Positions 57,806 through 64,000 of a stretch of 64,000 nt of DNA are shown here, one piece after another. Made by a program: the position numbers and the translations under genes. The stretch covers positions 310,001-374,000 of the forward strand of contig NZ_OZ026458.1 of NCBI RefSeq assembly GCF_964019625.1, written 5' to 3'. This DNA is from Spiroplasma endosymbiont of Diplazon laetatorius (GTDB lineage: Bacteria > Bacillota_I > Bacilli_A > Mycoplasmatales > Mycoplasmataceae). The notes beneath the pieces were generated by a model. It was given only the letters and a program-made list of their open reading frames with translations. It had not been told where the DNA came from and ran no database searches. Positions within the stretch are counted from its first letter, which is position 1, and each line of letters starts with the position of its first letter.

Positions 57806-58726
57806 ATGAACAAAATAATAGTAATAGTTGGTCCAACTGCAAGCGGTAAGACTGATTTATCGGTAAAAATAGCAAAAGAATTTAATGGAGAGTGTATTAA
57901 CTCAGATTCTACTCAAATTTTTAAAGGAACAGATATAGCAACTAATAAAATAACTTTAGAAGAAATGCAAGGTGTAAAACATCACTTAATTTCTATAAAA
58001 GAAGTAAATGAAACATATTCTGTAGCGGATTTTCAAAAAGAAGCTAGAGAAAAGGTTGCTAAGATATTGGAGCAAGGAAAAATTCCAATTATCGTTGGTG
58101 GTACCGGACTTTATACTAATGCCGTATTAATGGATTATAACTTTTCAAGTGATGATCACATTAAAGATTATGAAAAACAATATGAAAATCTCTCAAATGA
58201 ACAAGTTTGAGATATTTTAAATTCTAAGGATGAGTTAGAAGCTCAAAAAATACATCCTAATAACAGATATAGATTAATTAGAGCTTTAGAAATAATTGAA
58301 TTAAATGGAGTTCAAAAAAGCGAAATTATTAAAGATAATAAAAAGTATATTTATGACAATTTGCTAATAATTGGATTATTTCCACAAAGAGAACATTTAT
58401 ATAGTAAAATAAATAATAGGGTACTTACTTTGACAGATAGAGGCTTATTTAAAGAAATCGAAGATGCTTGAAAAGCTAACGATTACAATAAAAAAGCTCA
58501 ATCTTTAAAATGTATAGGAGGTCCAGAAATTATAAAATATCTTGAAAAAGAGATATCTTATGATGAATGTATCGAACTTATGCAGAAAAATAATAGGCAC
58601 TATGCAAGAAGGCAATTAACTTGATTCAGAAATCAACTAGATAATGTAACTTGATTTGAACATGATTATTCAAATTATGATCAAGTAACAGATGAAATAG
58701 TTGAATTCATTAAAAATAATATTTAG
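57806..58726 (+). CDS. miaA: tRNA dimethylallyltransferase MiaA
   Basis: A 306-residue enzyme that adds dimethylallyl to A37 of tRNAs reading UNN codons. The P-loop GPTASGKT is at the start; NSDSTQIFKG, HHLISI and VGGTGLYTNAV follow. Length is normal. AGGGGG lies 11 bases before the ATG. Expression may be controlled by the structured leader. The prenyl donor (DMAPP) must come from elsewhere. Confidence 0.95.
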
Positions 58727-58762
58727 TTTTTTAAAATTGAATACAAGTTAGGAGACTTACTT

Positions 58763-59515
58763 ATGTTATCTGTATACGAACGTGTAGAGAACTTAATTAA
58801 GGACAATAAGAATACTACTTTTAAATTAATTGGAAAGCAAATCTTAACTGATTGATCAGTTGGGGTTTTTAAAAGTCAAAATGAGATTAGTGAATCTTGT
58901 TTTGTATCTTTGGCAACAGTTACACAATTTGCAAAAGCTTGTTTGTGTGAAGGTTACAAAGAGCTTTCTATTAGATTAAGAGTTGAGTATGAAAATGTTA
59001 TGCAAAATCAATCAAAAACTGTCATCGGAAGTGAAACAGATGAGGCAGGTATGAGATCTGTTATTTGTCATTGAGTAAATGAAAATGACAACTTTTTGTT
59101 AGATTTGGCTAATAAAATTAATGAGAAAAGAAAAGTTTGAATTTGTCCATCATATCAGTCAATGTATGCTGCTAAATTTTTAGAAGATGTGCTGACAAAT
59201 GTTGGAATTCAAGCAAAAATAATTGATATGTCTATTAACCTAGAGGTCGGGAAACATTTAGAGTTTAATGATGAATTAATAGTTATTTTGTTAACGGGCA
59301 GAGACACTGAAACAACAGTTATTGCACTAGAATATCTTCTTAAAGCTAAAAATGAGATATTCGTTATTACTACACCAAGCAATATATCAGAACTGCCAGC
59401 TATAAAAGAACTTAAACATATGCTTGTGAATTTTCAAGATAATAATTTCTTTTATAAGTATAGATGTTACGCATTAATTACATTGTTCTTTTCATTAAGT
59501 GAAAAAATAAAATAA
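58763..59515 (+). CDS. RpiR/MurR family transcriptional regulator
   Basis: A 250-residue protein with an N-terminal helix-turn-helix of the RpiR type (QNEISESCFVSLATVTQFAKACLCEGYKEL, with SLATVTQFAKACLCEGY in place of the usual SxxTVxRFxxxLGxxGF) and a C-terminal SIS-like sugar-phosphate domain (about 105-240, VWICPSYQSMYAAKFLEDVL, VILLTGRDTET). Such regulators sense sugar phosphates. No sugar genes are adjacent, so the target is not evident. It follows miaA by 36 bases. Confidence 0.82.
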
Positions 59516-59561
59516 GAATTTATATTAAATCTGAAAAAAAATAAAAAATATTTTAAAAGTA

Positions 59562-59590
59562 TTGACATCCGCAAAGCAATTATATATATT
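59562..59590 (+). promoter_or_regulatory. tRNA-Gly promoter
   Basis: Consensus -35 TTGACA (59562-59567), 17-base spacer, -10 TATATT (59585-59590): one of the best promoters in the window, as expected for a stable RNA. Confidence 0.8.
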
Positions 59591-59608
59591 TATTAATGTA
59601 ATTAATTC

Positions 59609-59682
59609 GCGGGTGTAGTTTAATGGTAGAACTTCAGCCTTCCAAGCTGACTGTGAGGGTTCGATTCCCTTCACCCGCTCCA
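59609..59682 (+). tRNA. tRNA-Gly (anticodon TCC)
   Basis: A complete cloverleaf: acceptor GCGGGTG / CACCCGC, D-arm with TAGTTTAATGGTAGA, anticodon arm with CTTCCAA (TCC, glycine), T-arm GGTTCGATTCC and encoded CCA end (59680-59682). In Mollicutes one tRNA-Gly(UCC) can read all four GGN codons. Confidence 0.95.
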
Positions 59683-59693
59683 TTACGAAATTC

Positions 59694-59718
59694 AAATCCC
59701 ATAAGGGATTTTTTTTAT
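59694..59718 (+). terminator. terminator of the tRNA
   Basis: AAATCCC / GGGATTT with loop ATAA, then TTTTTT. Confidence 0.85.
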
Positions 59719-59753
59719 TTATAATTAGAAATAGATTAAGTAGGGTGAAAAAA

Positions 59754-60458
59754 ATGAAAAACAATTTTTTAACTGATTTTAATAAGTCAAGAACTCCTTT
59801 CTTTAAAAGTTTGGGATTTTTAATGATAGAAGCTATTATTCCTGGTTTATTAATTTGATTTACAGTTGGATTTGATTTTAATTGATCTTTAAATAATAGA
59901 CTAACAAAACCTGCTGTGGGATATGTAAGTCTTATTTGTACTTTCTATTTTATTTATTCACTTTTAATTACATATCTTTTTTATAAACTAAAGTGACACC
60001 AGGCAGATCACTTTACATTTTCGATGATGATAACTTTAGTTTTTGTATCAATAATTATGTTTGGTAGTTTCATTCAAAATAAAGGTTTTTGAGTACTTGT
60101 TAAGTTTATAAGTATCTTATTGATAGTGGTTTTTTTAACTCCTTTATTTGTACTTTTAACTACATTTATAAGAAATAATGAGTTAAGAAATATTGAAGAT
60201 CTTGAAAAAACTATTGAAGCACATAAAAAAGGAGAAGTAATACCTACAAAAGCGCTTTTAAAAGCTCAAAGATATCAAAAGTTTCTTATTAAAAAAGAAG
60301 CTAGGGAACAAGAATTAATTAAATTTAAATTAGAACTAGATGAAAAAATTAGAAAAGAATTAGAAATTCAAAAATCTAAAGAAGAGTTAAAAAAAGATAA
60401 GATAAATCAAAAGTTAGATGCAAAAGAAGATAAGAAAAGAAAAAAACAGAAGGATTAA
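59754..60458 (+). CDS. four-helix membrane protein with charged tail, 234 aa
   Basis: Four hydrophobic segments at about residues 17-40 (GFLMIEAIIPGLLIWFTVGF), 58-78, 90-106 and 112-137, then a long Lys/Glu coiled-coil tail (about 140-234) likely in the cytoplasm. Several TGA are Trp. It ends in a 3-base overlap with the convergent choline-kinase-like gene. I recognise no family. Confidence 0.78.
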
Positions 60459-61246
60459 TATATCTTTCTGTTTTTTAGTCTATTAATTTTTTCTTCATAT
60501 ATATTTAAAAAAACCTTTTCTTTTTTATTTTCATACATAAAAATAGCTCATAAACTTCAAAGTAAATCTTGATATTTAATCATTTTGTTCAAAGTATTTA
60601 ACTCATTTTCTTTTAGTAATTCTGATTCAATGCTTTTGGAAATGAAATAATCAATTAAATCTTCTTTATTATTTAAAGTTTCTGTTATAAAACTTGCTAA
60701 ATCAAAAAACTTATTGTTTAAAGTTACATAATCATAATCAATTAGTATTACCTTATTATCTTTAAATAATATGTTTCCTGGAACTAAATCATTGTGACTT
60801 AAAGTAAGATCTAAAGTTTCAAAGTATAATGCATATTGTTTTATTTCTTCTATGTATTCTTCATAAATTGATATATCTTGTTTAATGTTTTCTTTGAATA
60901 TATTTAAAAAATTAATATATTCAAAAGTCTTAACTTTTGAATTGCTAATATCAATTTCTTTAATTTGTTTTAAATTAATTACTAAGTTATCTATTATTTC
61001 TTTATTTAATTCTAATTCTTCTAATGTTTTAAAATCTTTTAAATATTTATACTCTGATATCAAATTATTATTATCTCAATAAAACTTTTCTGGTTTTAAT
61101 AAGCAATCTGTTTTTATATCAACTAATTCTTCAAGAAATAGGTACTCATTTTTTTTATCTAAATAGATATCATGAAAACTTATAGATTCTTTTACTAAAA
61201 TATCTTTTTTTAAAGTAATTTTATTTGTATATCCTTTAAATTTCAT
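60455..61246 (-). CDS. choline/ethanolamine kinase-like protein
   Basis: A 263-residue protein with the aminoglycoside/choline-kinase active-site pattern: LTLSHNDLVPGNILF (Brenner HxDxxxxN) and KVILIDYDYVTLNNKFFDLASF (metal-binding Asp). The N-terminal lobe is shorter than normal. It should phosphorylate a small alcohol or sugar, possibly choline for lipid decoration (LicA-like), but the substrate is not determined. Start chosen at the upstream ATG with AGAGGT. TGA codons occur near both ends. Confidence 0.8.
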
Positions 61247-61308
61247 TTAATCTACCTCTTAACTTAATATTATTATAATATTAATTAGAACTTAAAGGAG
61301 TTAATTAA

Positions 61309-61914
61309 ATGAGTGTATTATGATTTGCATCACAAAATGAAAATAAAATTAAGGAAATAAGAGAAATGATTCCTGAAATGGAGATTAAATCTTTAAATGA
61401 CTTTGATAGAAATTTAGATATACCAGAAGATGAACCAACTTTTGAAGATAACGCCTTATTTAAAGCAAAAACATTTTCTAATTATGTAGATGGAATAGTT
61501 GTTGCAGATGATTCTGGTTTAAGTGTTGTTGAATTAAACAATTTTCCAGGTATTTATTCAGCAAGATGAGCAAAACCAGAAACTAACTGAGATGTAATCA
61601 ATGATATGTTGTTAGATAAATTAATGGATAATAACTTATTTAATGATGAACAAAGAAAAGCATTCTTTACTTCATCACTTGCATTTGTGGACAAAGAAAA
61701 AAATGTAGAAGAAATTTTTACTGGAGTAGTAGACGGAGTAATCATGTACAGTCAAATGGGAAATAACGGTTTTGCATATGATCGTATTTTTAAACCAGAT
61801 GGTTACAATAAAACATTTGCAGAAATGACAAAAGAAGAGAAAAACAATATTTCTCACAGAAGACTTTCAATTACAAAGTTAAGAGAATATTTAAAACAGA
61901 ATAATTATTTTTAA
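61309..61914 (+). CDS. rdgB: non-canonical purine NTP pyrophosphatase
   Basis: A 201-residue HAM1/RdgB-type enzyme that hydrolyses dITP and XTP to prevent mutagenesis. FASQNENKIKEI (substrate/phosphate loop), EDEPTFEDNALFKAK, VVADDSGLSV, FPGIYSARWA and GFAYDRIFKPDGYNKTFAEM, HRRLSI are the family motifs. AAAGGAG precedes the ATG. Confidence 0.94.
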
Positions 61915-61926
61915 GAGGTATTTAAT

Positions 61927-62445
61927 ATGAGAAAAATCAATATAGTTTTATATGAACCAGAAATAGCTGATAATGTTGGAGCTATTATGAGAACTTGTGC
62001 ACTTACAAACGCTAAACTTCACTTAATTGAACCATTTGGATTTGTTTTTGACAAAAGAAACTTTGCAAGAAGTAGTGCAAATAACTTTGAAGGTTGTGAA
62101 TATGTAAGATATGATGATTGAAATCACTTCATAGAAGAAAACAAAAATCTTAAATTATTTTGCATGACAAGATATGGTAAAAAACCAATTAGTGACTTTA
62201 ACTTTACACAAATAAATGACGAAGTATTTATTATGTTTGGAAAAGAATCGACAGGAATTCCTAAAGACATATTAAAAAATAATATTGAAAATTGTTTTAG
62301 AATACCAATGGTTGCCACTGGAAGAAGCTTAAATATAGCAAATTCAATGGGTATAGCAACATATGAAGTTTTAAGACAATGAAATTACTTAGACTTATTT
62401 AAAGTTGAAGTTGAGAAGGGCGAAGACTACCTGGATAGAGATTAA
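61927..62445 (+). CDS. trmL: tRNA (cytidine/uridine-34-2'-O)-methyltransferase TrmL
   Basis: A 172-residue SpoU-family (SPOUT) enzyme that methylates the wobble ribose of tRNA-Leu. INIVLYEPEIADNVGAIMRTCA, MFGKESTGIP and RIPMVATGRSLNIANS are the three family blocks. Starts 12 bases after rdgB, so co-transcribed. AAGAGGT lies before the ATG. Confidence 0.94.
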
Positions 62446-62485
62446 TAAGATATAATATTATTTGTATGCAAATAGGAGGTAAAAT

Positions 62486-63853
62486 ATGAAATTTTCAGAT
62501 TTTGGATTTAAAAAATTTATAAATGATGCATTGGAAGAAATAGGTTTTGTTTATCCAACAAAAATACAAGAAAAAGTAATTCCTCTTATCAAAAAACACA
62601 AATCAGTTATTGCTCAATCACACACAGGTACTGGAAAGACTCACTCTTTCTTGTTGCCAATTTTAAATAATATTAATTATGATGAAACAAACAAAATACA
62701 GTGTTTAATTGTTACTCCAACAAGAGAGTTAGCAAGACAAATTTATGAAAATACAAAAGAACTTTTAAAATTTAACGAAAAAGGTACAGTTGGTTTGTTT
62801 GTTGGTGGAGATGACATTGAAAAATCAATTCAAAACGTTAAAACAAAACAACCAACAATAGTTATTGGAACACCAACAAGGCTTAAAAAAATGTATGAAG
62901 AAGGAAACTTATTCATTACTACATCAAAATATGTTGTTATCGATGAATGCGACATGATATTCGATTTAGGATTTATTGAAGAAGTCGATTTGATGCTTGC
63001 AAAAATGAGCAAAGATGTAAATGTCTCATTGTTTTCAGCAACAATTAACAATGGTTTAAAACCATTTTTACAAAAGTACTTATCTAACTCAATTTTTATT
63101 GAAAATATGGATGCCAATCCAACAAATAAAAACATTGAACATGTTTTAATTTGAACTAAAAACAAGGAAAACAAGGACTTATTAAAAATAATAACAAGCT
63201 CTTTAAACCCATATGTATGTATGATCTTTTTAAATAAAAAAGATCAAATAAAAGAAATAATAAGTTTATTAAATGAATTTGGAATCAAGAATGTAGGAGA
63301 GTTACATGGAGATTTAGATTCAAGACAAAGAACAAATATGCAAAAAAGAATTCAAAATGGTGAATTCAAATGAATAGTTGCATCAGATGTTGCAGCTAGA
63401 GGTATAGATATTGATGGAGTAAGTCATATTATTTCAGTAGACTTACCAAAAGACCTTGATTACTATATCCACAGAAGTGGTAGAACAGGTAGAAATAACT
63501 ATTCTGGTCAAAGTTATGTGTTATTTAACTCAAATAACCAACATCAAATTGATGAACTTAAATCAAAAGGTATTACATTTACAAACTTCAAACTTGTAAA
63601 TAATCAATTACAAGAAGTAAATACAGTTAAAAAGAAAAAGGAATTTAACGCTGATTTACCTGTTAATGTTGAAACTAAAAAAATCATCGATAAATATAAG
63701 GGTAAAAAAGTTAAGCCTGGATACAAAAAACGTAGAAAAGCTGAAATTGATAAAGTTAAAAAAGACATTAGAAGAAAACATATTAAAGAATCTATTGCCA
63801 AAATCAAAAAAGATAAATATAAAAAACGTAGAGAAGAATTATTTGAGAATTAA
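62486..63853 (+). CDS. DEAD-box RNA helicase
   Basis: A 455-residue CshA/CshB-like helicase. The Q motif region ([11 protein letters not shown]), Walker [20 protein letters not shown], Walker B DECD, SAT, and the C-terminal ARGIDI and HRSGRTGR are in order. The C-terminal tail is very basic ([21 protein letters not shown]), typical of RNA-binding helicases. Motif II is DECD rather than DEAD. AGGAGGT precedes the ATG. Confidence 0.93.
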
Positions 63854-63886
63854 CAATAACAACTATTTTAAAAAGATTGTTATTGT
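63851..63886 (+). terminator. intrinsic terminator
   Basis: AACAATAACAA / TTGTTATTGTT, 11-bp stem with a long AT loop, then TTT. It overlaps the helicase stop. Confidence 0.7.
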
Positions 63887-63888
63887 TT

Positions 63889-63894
63889 TATAAT
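63889..63894 (+). promoter_or_regulatory. promoter (-10) of the last gene
   Basis: TATAAT 24 bases before the ATG, immediately after the terminator. Confidence 0.5.
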
Positions 63895-63917
63895 TATATG
63901 TAAATGAGGGAATTACT

Positions 63918-64000
63918 ATGGATATCACAGAAAGAATTAAAAAATTAATATCAGAAATCTCATATCAAGTTTATGAAAAAGAAACAATCTTTAGACTTGC
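63918..64000 (+). CDS. start of a MoxR/RavA-like AAA+ ATPase (cut by window end)
   Basis: The first 27 residues, MDITERIKKLISEISYQVYEKETIFRLA, resemble the N-terminus of MoxR/RavA ATPases (ERI..L....YE(R/K)...IRLALLA). ATG is preceded by TGAGGG. Only 83 bases are visible, so the assignment is provisional. Confidence 0.5.
   Translation, partial: MDITERIKKLISEISYQVYEKETIFRL

Overview
The window is from a wall-less, AT-rich bacterium of the Mollicutes, most likely the Entomoplasmatales (Mesoplasma / Entomoplasma / Spiroplasma lineage). TGA is read as tryptophan throughout: almost every long gene is continuous only if TGA is a sense codon, and only a handful of TGG codons are seen. Lipoproteins start with the lineage-typical MKKLLxFLG signal peptide, arginine is mostly AGA, intrinsic terminators are short hairpins with T-runs, and HrcA/CIRCE heat-shock control is present. 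I cannot fix the species.

Layout. 1-4142: end of a membrane protein, a HemW-like radical SAM protein, nicotinamidase, a lipoprotein whose promoter spacer is a 17-T run, and a hypothetical. 4192-11144: HrcA/CIRCE heat-shock block (clpB; hrcA-grpE-dnaK; dnaJ). 11206-18375: hypotheticals with mnmA, a DUF2779-type nuclease, fmt, efp and a Gls24-like gene. 18479-25790: six consecutive lineage-specific genes (coiled-coil, Lys-rich, membrane-anchored and Cys-rich proteins), including a three-gene operon. 25840-33709: tig, CIRCE-controlled lon, an ABC half-transporter, rarA and a PH-like membrane protein. 33742-44121: a surface locus, with two large paralogous lipoproteins on the minus strand and a 1732-residue FtsX-like permease diverging from them; the permease promoter has a 17-A run between its -35 and -10. 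44233-45853: small conserved genes, including a DJ-1/PfpI protein. 45982-56892: translation genes in the classical order nusA-ylxR-ylxQ-infB-rbfA // truB-ribF-rpsO, split by about 4.7 kb that holds an ECF-type membrane protein, rsmE and two adjacent proteins that look like diverged nucleotidyltransferases. 57040-64000: a basic-tailed hypothetical, miaA behind a structured leader RNA, an RpiR-type regulator, tRNA-Gly(TCC), a choline-kinase-like gene, a RdgB-like pyrophosphatase, trmL, a DEAD-box helicase and the start of a MoxR/RavA-like ATPase.

The genes form three themes: protein quality control under one repressor (clpB, hrcA-grpE-dnaK, lon, with dnaJ and tig); translation and tRNA/rRNA modification (mnmA, fmt, efp, nusA operon, truB, rpsO, rsmE, miaA, trmL); and a candidate phase-variable surface system (lipoproteins and giant permease). 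The signals most worth following are the two homopolymer-spacer promoters, the miaA leader RNA (a pseudoknot competing with a terminator), the nucleotidyltransferase-like pair inserted in the translation superoperon, and the lineage-specific block 18479-25790. No insertion sequence, phage, CRISPR array or rRNA gene was seen, and no gap between genes exceeds 300 bases.
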